Shown here piece after piece: positions 53,486-62,143 of a stretch of 64,000 nt of DNA. Below the pieces are notes generated by a model. That model saw only the letters and a program-made list of their open reading frames with translations, was not told the origin of the DNA and did not search any database. Within the stretch, counting starts at the first letter, position 1, and each line of letters opens with the position of its first letter. The translations under genes were made by a program, and so were the position numbers. Origin of the DNA: Pseudoxanthomonas winnipegensis (GTDB lineage: Bacteria > Pseudomonadota > Gammaproteobacteria > Xanthomonadales > Xanthomonadaceae); assembly GCF_004283755.1 (NCBI RefSeq), contig NZ_SHMH01000006.1, forward strand, positions 248,001-312,000, given 5' to 3'.

Positions 53486-54787
53486 ATGAGGCCAGCCGCG
53501 CCACTGATCGCACTGCTGTGCGCCTGGGGTCTGTCCGGGCTGGCCGTGCTGTTCGCCGAGCTGCCGCTGACGGCCTGGAAGGGCATCGGGATGGCGATCG
53601 CCGGCCTGGCGCTGCTCGATGCGCTGTTGCTGTGGCGGCTGCCCGCGCCGCAGGTGCAGCGCCGCGTGCCCGAAGCGCTGGCGCTGGACCTGCCGCGCGA
53701 GGTGCAGCTGACGCTGGCGTCCCCGGGGCGGACGCAGCGCGTGGAGGTGTTCGACCTGCATCCGGGCGCCTGGCCCTCGCAGGGCCTGCCGCGCGCGCTG
53801 CGCCTGGCGCGCGACGCCACCGCCACCTTCGCCTACACGCTGCGCCCCATCGCGCGCGGCGATGCCTGGTTCGCCGGCGTGCAGCTGCGCCTGGCCTCGC
53901 CGCTGCGGCTGTGGAAGCAGGCGCGCGTGGTCGGCGCGCCGCAGGCGGTGCGCGTGTATCCGGATTTCGCCCCGCTGGCCAGGCTGGCCTTGTTCAGCGC
54001 TGACCAGGCCTCGCGGCTGGTCGGGGCCCATCTCAAGCGCCGCCGGGGCGAAGGCACCGACTTCAACCAGATGCGCGAGTACCGCGTCGGCGACAGCCTG
54101 CGCCAGATCGACTGGAAGGCCACCTCGCGCGCGGGCAAGCTGATCTCACGCGAGTACCAGGACGAGAAGAACCAGCAGCTGGTGCTGGTGCTGGACACCG
54201 GCCGGCGCATGCTGGCGCGCGAGGACGGGCTGGCGCATTTCGACCACGCGCTCAATGCCGCGCTGGTGGTGGCCTACCTCGCCTTGCGCCAGGGCGATGC
54301 GGCCGGCCTGCTGTCCACCGGCGAGCAGCCGCGCTGGGTGCCGCCGCGGCGCGGCATGGCCGGCATCGACACCCTGCTGCGCGCCGCCTACGACCTGCAG
54401 CCATCGGCCACCGCCTGCGACTATCTGGCCATGGCCAGCGAACTGTCCGCGCGCCAGCGCCGCCGCGCGCTGGTGATGCTGGTGACCAACGTGCGCGACG
54501 AGGACATCGAAGACCTGCTGGCCGCCGTGCACCTGCTGCGTCGCCGGCATCTGGTGTGCGTGGCCAGCCTGCGCGAGGCCGAACTGGATCAGGCGCTGGA
54601 GGCCGAGGTTACCGACCTGTCCGGCGCCATCCAGGCCGGCGCGGTGGCCCGCTACCTCGACCAGCGCGCCGCGGCCCACGACGCCCTGCGCGGCCACGGC
54701 GTGATGGTGCTGGACGTGACCACCGCACAGCTGCCCGGCGCGCTGGTCGAGCGCTATCTGGCGGTCAAGCGCGAGGGGTTGCTGTAG
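53486..54787 (+). CDS. DUF58 family protein
   Basis: 433-residue protein with two N-terminal membrane segments (LIALLCAWGLSGLAVLFAEL, GIGMAIAGLALLDALLLW). A beta-rich middle domain follows, then the DUF58 signature GTDFNQMREYRVGDSLRQIDWKATSR (around residues 188-213) and a von Willebrand-like fold (LVLVLDTGRRM). DUF58 proteins pair with MoxR ATPases. The start ATG at 53486 lies 30 bases beyond the GTAG repeat. It is the last gene of the operon. Confidence 0.93.
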   Translation: MRPAAPLIALLCAWGLSGLAVLFAELPLTAWKGIGMAIAGLALLDALLLWRLPAPQVQRRVPEALALDLPREVQLTLASPGRTQRVEVFDLHPGAWPSQGLPRALRLARDATATFAYTLRPIARGDAWFAGVQLRLASPLRLWKQARVVGAPQAVRVYPDFAPLARLALFSADQASRLVGAHLKRRRGEGTDFNQMREYRVGDSLRQIDWKATSRAGKLISREYQDEKNQQLVLVLDTGRRMLAREDGLAHFDHALNAALVVAYLALRQGDAAGLLSTGEQPRWVPPRRGMAGIDTLLRAAYDLQPSATACDYLAMASELSARQRRRALVMLVTNVRDEDIEDLLAAVHLLRRRHLVCVASLREAELDQALEAEVTDLSGAIQAGAVARYLDQRAAAHDALRGHGVMVLDVTTAQLPGALVERYLAVKREGLL

Positions 54788-54808
54788 TCGACTGCTCGCG
54801 GGACGAAC

Positions 54809-55354
54809 TCATCGCTCGCCGCCACGCTTCACCGAAAAAACGTGATTGATCGCGGCCAACAACAGCCAAACAAAGGCTGCAGCGGCGTAGAACAGGATGG
54901 CCCCGGTCAAAGCGAGCGACAGCAAGGAACTCACCATGCCGCGATAGACCAATCCCGATCGGCCGATCAGACCTTCGCCGGAGGCAAGGAGCGACTCTGG
55001 CAAGAAAAAGGCCGGTAGCGCCAGGCAAAGGGCAAGGATCAGCAGGAAAAGCCGGTCAGGCAGTCCACCTTGGCGAAGAGTGAGATGCTGCATGCTCGAT
55101 CGCTGCAACACCATCGACAGCGGCACCAGCACACCGTAGCCCAGGACAACATAAACCCAGGCGCGTCGTTGATCCTGCGGTAGGGCGACCGCGGCAAATG
55201 GACTGAGCCTGGTTGCCGCATCGGCAACGAGCGCAAGCGCGAGACTTGTCACCGCCACCAGCAAGAGGCTTTTCAGGTCCTTGCGATTCCGTGCTTCAAA
55301 CCCGATCAGATCCGGCCTTGGATCCCTCATTTGCGTTCCTGACTCGCTGTTCAT
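54809..55354 (-). CDS. Hypothetical four-helix membrane protein
   Basis: 181-residue protein that I do not recognise. It has a cytoplasmic N-terminus and about four membrane segments: SLLLVAVTSLALALVAD, WVYVVLGYGVLVPLSMVL, LFLLILALCLALPAFFL, and LLSLALTGAILFYAAAAFVWLLLAAI. The C-terminus is basic (FSVKRGGER). It stands alone on the minus strand, convergent with the DUF58 gene. Its codon use looks less GC-biased than that of its neighbours. Confidence 0.7.
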   Translation of the reverse strand: MNSESGTQMRDPRPDLIGFEARNRKDLKSLLLVAVTSLALALVADAATRLSPFAAVALPQDQRRAWVYVVLGYGVLVPLSMVLQRSSMQHLTLRQGGLPDRLFLLILALCLALPAFFLPESLLASGEGLIGRSGLVYRGMVSSLLSLALTGAILFYAAAAFVWLLLAAINHVFSVKRGGER

Positions 55355-55546
55355 CCGCCAGCATGGCTTGATTCTAAGACACGAATCGGATCAGGCGTAG
55401 GAGCTCTCACGCGCCCGTTGCTGCTGCCGTGCGGCATGAAGCACTAGCCGTCGCAGTTGGTGCGGGTATCGCGCTCACGGCTAAGTGAATGTTGTAGGCG
55501 CGATCGTCTTCCTTGCTGCATGCGCCTCGCCGCACCGGCGGTCCGC

Positions 55547-55984
55547 TTACACCGGCGGCAAAGGCGGCGGCTGGTTCTTTCGCGCCCGCAGCAGCGGCAC
55601 GGCAGCCGAGGCGGCCAGCAGCAGGAAGCTCACTTCCCAGACGTAGAAGCCTTCGCCGAAGGCCTGGCGCATGACGTTCATTCCGCCTTCGTCCAGCGGA
55701 AAGCGGTCGACGCGCACTGTGTCCAGTCCGACCCCGAATGCGAGCAGACTCAGGACGAGGACCACGCGCGTGCGGCGCATGAGATAGGCGATCAGCGCCG
55801 CCGCGTACAGGCCGTTCGCCAGCCAGGCGAAAGAAGAGGAATCCGCCAGCGGGAGGGCGCCGAAGATCAGCAGCACCAGCCCGACCAGGTATGAGCCGCC
55901 CCCATACAGGGCGGGCAGGAACAGCGACACGCCGTACAGCAACACGCTCGCGATCAACAGCGCATGGGATTTCAGGAATCGCAT
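55547..55984 (-). CDS. Hypothetical membrane protein
   Basis: 145-residue protein with four predicted membrane segments (ALLIASVLLYGVSLFLPAL, YLVGLVLLIFGALPLA, LYAAALIAYLMRRTRVVLVLSLLAFGVGLD, WEVSFLLLAASAAVPLL) and a Pro-rich C-terminus. I do not recognise a family. It is followed on the same strand by the hypothetical membrane protein at 54809, and the two may be functionally linked. Confidence 0.72.
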   Translation of the reverse strand: MRFLKSHALLIASVLLYGVSLFLPALYGGGSYLVGLVLLIFGALPLADSSSFAWLANGLYAAALIAYLMRRTRVVLVLSLLAFGVGLDTVRVDRFPLDEGGMNVMRQAFGEGFYVWEVSFLLLAASAAVPLLRARKNQPPPLPPV

Positions 55985-56034
55985 CAGGCTTCGTCCTTGT
56001 ATCGCCTTCCAACGCGCTCAGCCTGCCGCCGTGC

Positions 56035-57213
56035 TCAGGCGTAGAACACCCCGGGCGCCTCACCGATGATCGCGTGCGGCACGAAGCGCGCGCTGTCGCG
56101 GGTGATGCGGGTGTCGTCCTCGCGGATACCGATGCCGCAGGCGCTATCGCCGATCACCCAGCTGCCGATCAGCGGATAGCGGCCGTCGAAGGCGGTCAGC
56201 GGATGGGCGGCCTGGACGATGCACGGTCCGGCATAGGGGCCGTCGCTTTCCTGCCAGCCGCCGTCGGCCAGGTGCAGGGCGATGTTGGCGCCCTCGCGCG
56301 AATGCAGCGGCTTGCGCACCCAGCCCGCGCGCAGCGGCGCGCCGTCGTCGAAATGCGCCTCCAGCAGATTGGGATGGCCGCGGTGGCGCTGCCACAGCAG
56401 CGGCAGCAGGCCCTTGTTGCTGAGCACCGCCTTCCACGCCGGTTCCAGCAGCTGCAGGCCCGAGGCCGGCAGGGCGCGGCCGAATTCCTCGGCCAGCAGG
56501 TCCTCCAATGGATAGAGCTTGAACAGCGTGCCGATCACCCCGTCGTACAGGTCGGTGAAGCGGCCGTCCTCGGACAGGCCTATATCCTCGATGGCGACGA
56601 ACTCGCTCTGCAGCCCCGCCTGGGCCGCGCAGTCGCGCAGATAGGCGACCGTGCCGCGGTCCTCGGTGGAGTCGCGCACGGCTGCAAAGCGCAGCGGGCC
56701 GGGCAGGGCGGGGGCGATCTGCCCGAAGCGCGCCACCAGCGCCTCGTGCAGCGAATTGAACTGGTCGGCCTGCGCCGGCAGCCGCTGTGCGGCGCGCTGG
56801 TCCTCCAGCCACTGCCACTGGAAGAACGCGGCCTCGAACAGGGAGGTGGGCGTGTCGTAGTTCAGTTCGTACAGCTTGGCCGGCCCGCGTCCGTCGTAGG
56901 CCAGGTCCAGCCGGCCGTACAGATGCGGCTGGCGCTGCTGCCAGCTCTCGGCGATCCAGGACCAGGCGAACTGCGGGATCGCCAGGCGTTCGAGCAGCTG
57001 CGCGTCGCGCACGATGTCGTCCACCAGGTCCAGCGCCATGGCGTGCAGCTCGGCGCTGGGATCCTCCAGGTCGTCCTCGATCTGGCGCAGGGTGAAGGCG
57101 TAGTACGCGCTTTCGTCCCAGTACGGCGCGCCGTCGATGGTGTGGAAGTCGAAGCCGCACTCGGCCGCCTGCGCGCGCCAGTCGCCGCGTGGGGTGATGG
57201 CGACGCGGCGCAT
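56035..57213 (-). CDS. Glutathionylspermidine-synthase-like ATP-grasp ligase (YgiC/YjfC-like)
   Basis: 392-residue ATP-grasp enzyme resembling the synthetase half of GspS and the stand-alone YgiC/YjfC proteins: CGFDFHTIDGAPYWDESAYYAFTLRQIEDDLEDPSAELHAM, LAYDGRGPAKLYELNYDTPTSLFEAAFFQWQWLED, LEPAWKAVLSNKGLLPLLW, WVRKPLHSREGANI, GSWVIGDSACGIGIRED. YgiC-type proteins did not show glutathionylspermidine synthesis in earlier studies as I recall; the substrate is uncertain. It is preceded on the same strand by a DUF1190 lipoprotein gene with one base between them, a pairing also seen in E. coli (ygiB-ygiC). Confidence 0.9.
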   Translation of the reverse strand: MRRVAITPRGDWRAQAAECGFDFHTIDGAPYWDESAYYAFTLRQIEDDLEDPSAELHAMALDLVDDIVRDAQLLERLAIPQFAWSWIAESWQQRQPHLYGRLDLAYDGRGPAKLYELNYDTPTSLFEAAFFQWQWLEDQRAAQRLPAQADQFNSLHEALVARFGQIAPALPGPLRFAAVRDSTEDRGTVAYLRDCAAQAGLQSEFVAIEDIGLSEDGRFTDLYDGVIGTLFKLYPLEDLLAEEFGRALPASGLQLLEPAWKAVLSNKGLLPLLWQRHRGHPNLLEAHFDDGAPLRAGWVRKPLHSREGANIALHLADGGWQESDGPYAGPCIVQAAHPLTAFDGRYPLIGSWVIGDSACGIGIREDDTRITRDSARFVPHAIIGEAPGVFYA

Positions 57214-57214
57214 G

Positions 57215-57751
57215 TCAGCCGCCGAAGCTGGCGCGGCCGCTGCTGCGCGCGCCGAAGCCGCCGCGGCTGACGGTCACGGCGCGGTTGGGCGTGGCGTTGA
57301 TCGGGGTCATGCCGGGGGTGCCGGTGCGGAACGCGCCGGAGGTGTCCGGCCGCGCGCCCGGGGTGGGCCGCAGCCAGCCGTTGTCGCGGTTCTGGTAGGC
57401 CGGTGCGGCGTTGAAGCCGGCGCGGTTGTTCAGCATCTGCGACATGAAGAAGCCGGCCATCAGCGGCCCGATGAACGAGTGCCCCTGGCTGTCGCGCTGC
57501 TCGGCGCAGCGGTCCTCGCCCCAGTCCACCTTGCACTGTTCGCGCGTGGCGTAGCGCGGCGCCTGGTCGGCCGACTGCTTCTGCGCGCTGTCGAAGGCCT
57601 GTTTGCAGCTGGCCGCGTCGCCGGTCTCGCGCGTGCAGGCCTCGACCGTGGTGTACAGGCCCTGTCGCACCTCCGGCTCGTTCTGGCAGGCGGTGAACAG
57701 CAGGGGCGCGGCGCCCATCAGCAGCAGGCGCGTGGTGGTGGAGCGTTTCAT
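57215..57751 (-). CDS. DUF1190 (YgiB-like) lipoprotein
   Basis: 178-residue predicted lipoprotein. The signal peptide has a lipobox LLFTAC (Cys about residue 22). The mature part has paired cysteines ([33 protein letters not shown]), followed by a Gly/Arg/Ser-rich tail ([15 protein letters not shown]). This matches the DUF1190/YgiB family. Together with the ATP-grasp gene directly downstream it reproduces the ygiBC gene pair, suggesting a shared envelope role. The start ATG 57751 puts the lipobox at normal distance. Confidence 0.87.
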   Translation of the reverse strand: MKRSTTTRLLLMGAAPLLFTACQNEPEVRQGLYTTVEACTRETGDAASCKQAFDSAQKQSADQAPRYATREQCKVDWGEDRCAEQRDSQGHSFIGPLMAGFFMSQMLNNRAGFNAAPAYQNRDNGWLRPTPGARPDTSGAFRTGTPGMTPINATPNRAVTVSRGGFGARSSGRASFGG

Positions 57752-57912
57752 CGGGGTCCGGTCCGGGCGGGCGATGGCCCATGATGCCTGCAGTGCCGGG
57801 CGCCTGGTCCTACATGGCTGAACGGTCAGTTGCAGCAGCAACGGAGCAAACGGGGGAAAATGCCGGCTTTCCGCCGCACGCCAGCCTTCGCGCTCGCTCA
57901 AGACCGACCGCC

Positions 57913-59751
57913 ATGCCCGAGTACCGCTCCAGGACCTCCACCCACGGCCGCAACATGGCCGGCGCCCGCGCGCTGTGGCGCGCCACCGGCATGCAGGATG
58001 CCGACTTCCACAAGCCGATCATCGCCATCGCCAACTCCTTCACCCAGTTCGTGCCCGGCCACGTGCACCTGAAGGATCTGGGCCAGCTGGTGGCGCGCGA
58101 GATCGAGCGTGTGGGCGGGGTGGCCAAGGAGTTCGACACCATCGCGGTGGACGACGGCATCGCCATGGGCCACGACGGCATGCTCTATTCGCTGCCCAGC
58201 CGCGAGATCATCGCCGACTCGGTCGAGTACATGGTCAACGCGCACTGCGCCGACGCGCTGGTGTGCATCTCCAACTGCGACAAGATCACCCCGGGCATGC
58301 TGATGGCCGCCTTGCGCCTCAACATACCGACCGTGTTCGTCTCCGGCGGGCCGATGGAAGCCGGCAAGACCCGGCTGGCCGACCACAAGCTTGACCTGAT
58401 CGATGCGATGGTGATGGCGGCCGATCCGAACGCGACGGACGAGCAGGTCGCCGCGGTCGAGCGCAGCGCCTGCCCGACCTGCGGCTCGTGCAGCGGCATG
58501 TTCACCGCCAACTCGATGAACTGCCTGACCGAGGCCCTGGGCCTGTCGCTGCCGGGCAACGGCACCGTGGTGGCCACCCATGCCGACCGCGAGGCGCTGT
58601 TCAAGCGCGCCGGCGTGGCCGCGGTCGAGCTGTGCCACCGCTGGTACGGCGCGGAAGATCCCACCGCGCTGCCGCGCGGCATCGCCACCTTCGAGGCCTT
58701 CGAGAACGCGATGACGCTGGACATCGCCATGGGCGGGTCGACCAACACCATCCTGCATCTGCTCGCCGCCGCGCAGGAGGGCGAGGTGCCCTTCGACATG
58801 CGCGACATCGACCGCCTCTCGCGCCGGGTGCCGCAGCTGTGCAAGGTCGCGCCGAACACGCAGAAGTACCACATCGAAGACGTGCACCGCGCCGGCGGGA
58901 TCATGGCGATCCTGGGCGAACTGGCGCGCGGCGGGCTGCTGCACACCGACGTGCCCACCGTGCATGCGCGGACGCTGGCCGAGGCCATCGCCAAGTGGGA
59001 CGTGACCACCGCGCAGGACGAGGCCGTGCAGACCTTCTACAAGGCAGGGCCGGCCGGGATCCCGACCCAGATCGCCTTCAGCCAGGCCACGCGCTGGCCG
59101 TCGCTGGACGTGGACCGCGCGCAGGGCTGCATCCGCAGCGTCGAGCACGCCTATTCGGCCGAAGGCGGCTTGGCCGTGCTCTACGGCAACATCGCCCGCG
59201 ACGGCTGCGTGGTGAAGACCGCCGGCGTGGACGAATCCATCCACGTGTTCGAGGGCACGGCCAAGGTGTTCGAGAGCCAGGACGCGGCGGTCAAGGGCAT
59301 CCTCGGCGACGAGGTCAAGGCCGGCGACGTGGTGGTGATCCGCTACGAAGGCCCCAAGGGCGGCCCCGGCATGCAGGAAATGCTCTACCCGACCTCGTAT
59401 CTGAAATCCAAGGGCCTGGGCAAGCAGTGCGCGCTGCTCACCGACGGCCGCTTCTCCGGCGGCACCTCCGGCCTGTCCATCGGCCACGCCTCGCCGGAGG
59501 CCGCCGCCGGCGGCGCCATCGGCCTGGTGCGCGACGGCGACCGCATCCTGATCGACATCCCCAACCGCGGCATCAACCTGCTGGTCGCCGACGAGGAACT
59601 CGCCGCCCGCCGCGCCGAGCAGGACGCCAAGGGCTGGAAGCCGGCCCAGCCGCGCCCGCGCAAGGTCAGCACCGCGCTGAAGGCCTACGCCCTGCTCGCC
59701 ACCAGCGCCGACAAGGGCGCCGTGCGCGACAAGGCCCTGCTGGACGGGTGA
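57913..59751 (+). CDS. ilvD: Dihydroxy-acid dehydratase IlvD
   Basis: 612-residue iron-sulfur dehydratase that forms 2-oxo acids in isoleucine and valine biosynthesis. The motifs are [42 protein letters not shown], cluster cysteine C122 ([12 protein letters not shown]), [20 protein letters not shown] (C187, C190 and C193 candidates), and [13 protein letters not shown]. The length is close to the E. coli enzyme. It is monocistronic. The DNA right after it changes character and holds an integron attC site. Confidence 0.97.
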   Translation: MPEYRSRTSTHGRNMAGARALWRATGMQDADFHKPIIAIANSFTQFVPGHVHLKDLGQLVAREIERVGGVAKEFDTIAVDDGIAMGHDGMLYSLPSREIIADSVEYMVNAHCADALVCISNCDKITPGMLMAALRLNIPTVFVSGGPMEAGKTRLADHKLDLIDAMVMAADPNATDEQVAAVERSACPTCGSCSGMFTANSMNCLTEALGLSLPGNGTVVATHADREALFKRAGVAAVELCHRWYGAEDPTALPRGIATFEAFENAMTLDIAMGGSTNTILHLLAAAQEGEVPFDMRDIDRLSRRVPQLCKVAPNTQKYHIEDVHRAGGIMAILGELARGGLLHTDVPTVHARTLAEAIAKWDVTTAQDEAVQTFYKAGPAGIPTQIAFSQATRWPSLDVDRAQGCIRSVEHAYSAEGGLAVLYGNIARDGCVVKTAGVDESIHVFEGTAKVFESQDAAVKGILGDEVKAGDVVVIRYEGPKGGPGMQEMLYPTSYLKSKGLGKQCALLTDGRFSGGTSGLSIGHASPEAAAGGAIGLVRDGDRILIDIPNRGINLLVADEELAARRAEQDAKGWKPAQPRPRKVSTALKAYALLATSADKGAVRDKALLDG

Positions 59752-59853
59752 GAAAGACGCGGTGCTGCCCATCTACCTCCTGACTGGGCGCTGGCGTCGT
59801 CACCTGTCGGCGTTGCGGGTCAGCCCTTGATTCAGGTGTTTGGTTGACCCAGC

Positions 59854-60177
59854 ATGATGCAAGATCTCGCCACACGTATCACGTTTGGCCGGTTCCCATC
59901 GCGAGGAGACGCCGTGCAGATGTTGGAACACTTCCTCGAAGGGCTGCGGCGACATCGAAAGGGACTGTTTACCTACGCTGGCGTTGGACTTCTGGCTTGT
60001 CTGGCAATCGTCTTTCTGATCCCGTCACAGCTGGGTTTCGCGCTTATCGGTCCGCTCGCGTTTGGGCCATGGTTTCTTGCCTGCGCCTCCTTGGCAAAGT
60101 CCAGGATCGCCTCATATCCCTTCATCGCTTTCGCTGCCCTGACACTTCTGTGGCCAGTCATTTATCTCCAGCTATAG
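59854..60177 (+). CDS. Small hypothetical membrane protein, probable integron-cassette gene
   Basis: 107-residue protein with two membrane segments (GLFTYAGVGLLACLAIVFLIPSQLG and FIAFAALTLLWPVIYL). There is no recognised family. The gene lies between ilvD and the attC site at 60264-60323, in the orientation expected for a cassette gene followed by its own attC. Its base composition is less GC-rich than that of ilvD, which is consistent with a cassette origin. The first codons are ATGATG; a start at the second ATG or at a GTG near 59913 (behind GAGGAG) is possible. Confidence 0.6.
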   Translation: MMQDLATRITFGRFPSRGDAVQMLEHFLEGLRRHRKGLFTYAGVGLLACLAIVFLIPSQLGFALIGPLAFGPWFLACASLAKSRIASYPFIAFAALTLLWPVIYLQL

Positions 60178-60263
60178 CGCCGCCATAAGACCAGAGCCAA
60201 GCTGCTGGTGTTCCGCCTCACCACACACAGGGCACCCTCATGGAATTCATCGGCCGCTTTGGC

Positions 60264-60323
60264 TCCTAACAATTCGTCCAAGCCGATGCCGCTTCGCGGC
60301 GCGGCTTAACTCAGGCGTTAGGC
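60264..60323 (+). other. Integron attC recombination site
   Basis: 60-base site with the outer boxes TCCTAAC (60264-60270) and GTTAGGC (60317-60323, a perfect GTTRRRY core). The inner imperfect palindrome has the arms AAGCCG and CGGCTT around GCCGCTTCGCGGCG. The layout and sequence closely match the common 59-base-element type of mobile cassettes. It follows the 107-residue gene and precedes a GNAT fragment. No intI gene or clear attI site was found in the window. Confidence 0.9.
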
Positions 60324-60342
60324 CTCGCACCGGCCACGCACA

Positions 60343-60555
60343 GTGGGAACTCCTTTGGCAAGGTACGACACGTTCTACGGTCGCTCCGAGTCCAGCCCTG
60401 TGCCTGCCGTGATCGTGGGCTATGTACGTCAGGCCTTGGCTGCGGAAGCTCCCAGGGTTTACTGGCAGACACTCCAGACCAATCGTATTGCCATGCAGCT
60501 TATGACTAAGGTGGCCGAGCGCTCTGGCTTTATCGTGTACCGCAAGCAGTTTTAG
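60343..60555 (+). pseudogene. C-terminal fragment of a GNAT acetyltransferase
   Basis: About 70 codons. The last 35 residues (VYWQTLQTNRIAMQLMTKVAERSGFIVYRKQF, given here as the recognisable end of the fold) match the final helix-strand part of GNAT acetyltransferases, where an N-x-x-A-x-x-L-Y/M-x-K-V-A-x-x-x-G-F pattern is usual. The acetyl-CoA-binding part is missing. It begins 20 bases after the attC site, so it is probably a decayed cassette. Confidence 0.65.
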
Positions 60556-60595
60556 TCGTCGAGGCGAGGCCATAGACCTGCTGGCAGGCCCGCAG

Positions 60596-60673
60596 CTACA
60601 GCACCAGCGCCTCGGCCTGCCAGTGGAACTGGGGCCAGTCGGGCTGTTGCCAGATCCAGCGGGGCGGGCTCAT
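60596..60673 (-). pseudogene. N-terminal remnant of a DUF4172/Fic-family gene
   Basis: A 25-codon frame beginning MSPPRWIWQQPDWPQFHW, which is the typical start of Fic-domain proteins with an N-terminal DUF4172. It is cut by a TAG after EALVL; a few more codons of likely coding remain (LRACQQVYGL) before the similarity ends. The catalytic Fic domain is gone. An apparently intact palindromic upstream region (60692-60748) is retained. Confidence 0.65.
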
Positions 60674-60691
60674 CGGCGGCTTCCTGGTGGA

Positions 60692-60748
60692 TGAGCCGAA
60701 TACAGCGCTTATTCGGCTCATTGAATGAGCCGATTATTGAGCCTATTC
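60692..60748. promoter_or_regulatory. Palindrome array upstream of the Fic remnant
   Basis: A perfect 11-bp inverted repeat TGAGCCGAATA-N7-TATTCGGCTCA (60692-60720) is followed by two more half-sites, TGAGCCGATTA (60726-60736) and TGAGCCTATTC (60738-60748). It begins 19 bases upstream of the remnant's start codon. It looks like a multi-site operator of an autoregulated gene. Confidence 0.7.
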
Positions 60749-60785
60749 GGCGCATGCGCCAGTCCTGGCGAATCAGGGGAGCCGT

Positions 60786-60858
60786 GTAGAGCGGAGCTTG
60801 CTCCGCTGCATTTCGATCGGATCTCGGGAAAGCTCCAGCGGAGCAAGCTCCGCTCTAC
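60786..60858. repeat. GTAG-type palindromic repeat, copy 3
   Basis: A 73-base element with the same arms as at 8665 and 53382 (GTAGAGCGGAGCTTGCTCCG and complement). It lies 45 bases past the stop of the MBL hydrolase gene and next to the degenerate integron/Fic region. Confidence 0.88.
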
Positions 60859-60902
60859 AGGGGGCGCCCTTGTGGCTTCCACGGCGAGGGCTCGCCGCCG
60901 CT

Positions 60903-61895
60903 TCAAGGCGTCGCCGGCGGCAGCGGGCTGAACTCCGCCGGCACCCAGGCGAAGGCCTGACCTTCGCTGCGGATATGGCCCAGGCCGGGGAAGGGCAGAT
61001 GGGCGCCGGCGACCCACCAGCCGGCGTCGGTGGCCTGGCGCATCAGGCGCCGGCGTGCGGCGATGGCGGCGGCGCGATCGCTGTCGGCTTCGAACGAGGC
61101 CTGCGGCTGGGCGAACTGCACGGCGTGGTAGTGGACGATGTCGCCCCACACCAGCAGCCGCTGCCCGGCGCCGCCGTCGAACAGATAGGACACATGGCCG
61201 ACCGTATGGCCATGCGAATCCAGGGCCTGCACCTGGCCCGGCAGCGCGTCGCCCGGCGCGAACAGGCGCAGGCGCCCCTGGGCCTGATAGGGCGCCACGG
61301 CCTTGCGGGCCAGCGGGAAGGCGAAGCGCAGCGGCTGCGGCGCCTGGGCCTCGGACGCGGGATCGAGCCAGTAGGCCGCATCGGCACGGGTCAGCCACAG
61401 CGTGGCGTTGGGATAGGCCACCTGGCCCTGTCCATCGAGCACGCCGCACAGGTGGTCGGGGTGGGCGTGGGTGAGCAGGACGTCGTCCACCTGCGCCGGG
61501 TCCACGCCGGCCGCGCGCAGATTGCTCAGCACCTGGCCCAGGCCGGGGCCGAAGCAGTTGGCGGTGCCGGTGTCCACCAGGGTCAGATGGGTGCCGTCCT
61601 GCACCAGGTAGGCGTTGACCGCGGTCTGCAGGCCCTTGCCGTCCTCGGGCACGTAGCGGCCGTCCAGCAGGCGGGTGATGTTGCCGGCGTCGATGCCGAG
61701 CAGCTGCTGGCGCGGCAAGGCCACGGTGCCGTCGAACAGCGCGGTCACCCGCAACCTGCCGATCTGCTGGCGGTAATAGCCGGGTACCTGCGCGGTGGGC
61801 GTATCGCTTGCGGCGGCGTGCGCGGCACCGGCACAGGCGCCGCCCGCACTCAACAGGGCCGCGGCGAGCAGCAAACGTGGCGAGAACAGGGTCAT
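60903..61895 (-). CDS. Secreted metallo-beta-lactamase-fold hydrolase
   Basis: 330-residue protein with a signal peptide (about 1-28, ending AHAAA) and an MBL fold. The metal-binding motif is LLTHAHPDHLCGVLDG (HxHxDH); further ligand regions are DSHGHTVGHVSYLF and WGDIVHYHAVQF, and an early TLVDTGTANCFGPGLGQ is also present. The layout resembles periplasmic lactonase/MBL hydrolases of the AiiA or QuiP-like type, but the substrate is not evident. I use the ATG at 61895 (MTLFSPRLLLAAAL), which gives a clean signal peptide. The AraC-type gene upstream on the same strand may control it. Confidence 0.9.
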   Translation of the reverse strand: MTLFSPRLLLAAALLSAGGACAGAAHAAASDTPTAQVPGYYRQQIGRLRVTALFDGTVALPRQQLLGIDAGNITRLLDGRYVPEDGKGLQTAVNAYLVQDGTHLTLVDTGTANCFGPGLGQVLSNLRAAGVDPAQVDDVLLTHAHPDHLCGVLDGQGQVAYPNATLWLTRADAAYWLDPASEAQAPQPLRFAFPLARKAVAPYQAQGRLRLFAPGDALPGQVQALDSHGHTVGHVSYLFDGGAGQRLLVWGDIVHYHAVQFAQPQASFEADSDRAAAIAARRRLMRQATDAGWWVAGAHLPFPGLGHIRSEGQAFAWVPAEFSPLPPATP

Positions 61896-62143
61896 GCGGA
61901 AGTCTCCAGGGATGCGCGCCGGCTGGCGCCCTGGACACATGCTGGGAGAGGAGGTGCGCGCGAATCGCTCAACCCGCTGCGCGCAACGCTCATCACGTGT
62001 TCCGCGCGCTATCGCGAGCGCAGCGGCATGGCCTGTGCGCGCGGCGGACGCGCAGCCTTGCGCATCGCGGCCAGCGCATACGCGCCGGGCGGCTCACGCA
62101 GCCCTCGCATGGACGGGCGCGCAGGCGAACGCCGTGGCAGCGT

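Noticed and set aside
59752..59853. A possible attI site directly after ilvD
   Set aside because: TGGTTGACCC resembles a core site but does not fit GTTRRRY, and no integrase gene accompanies it.
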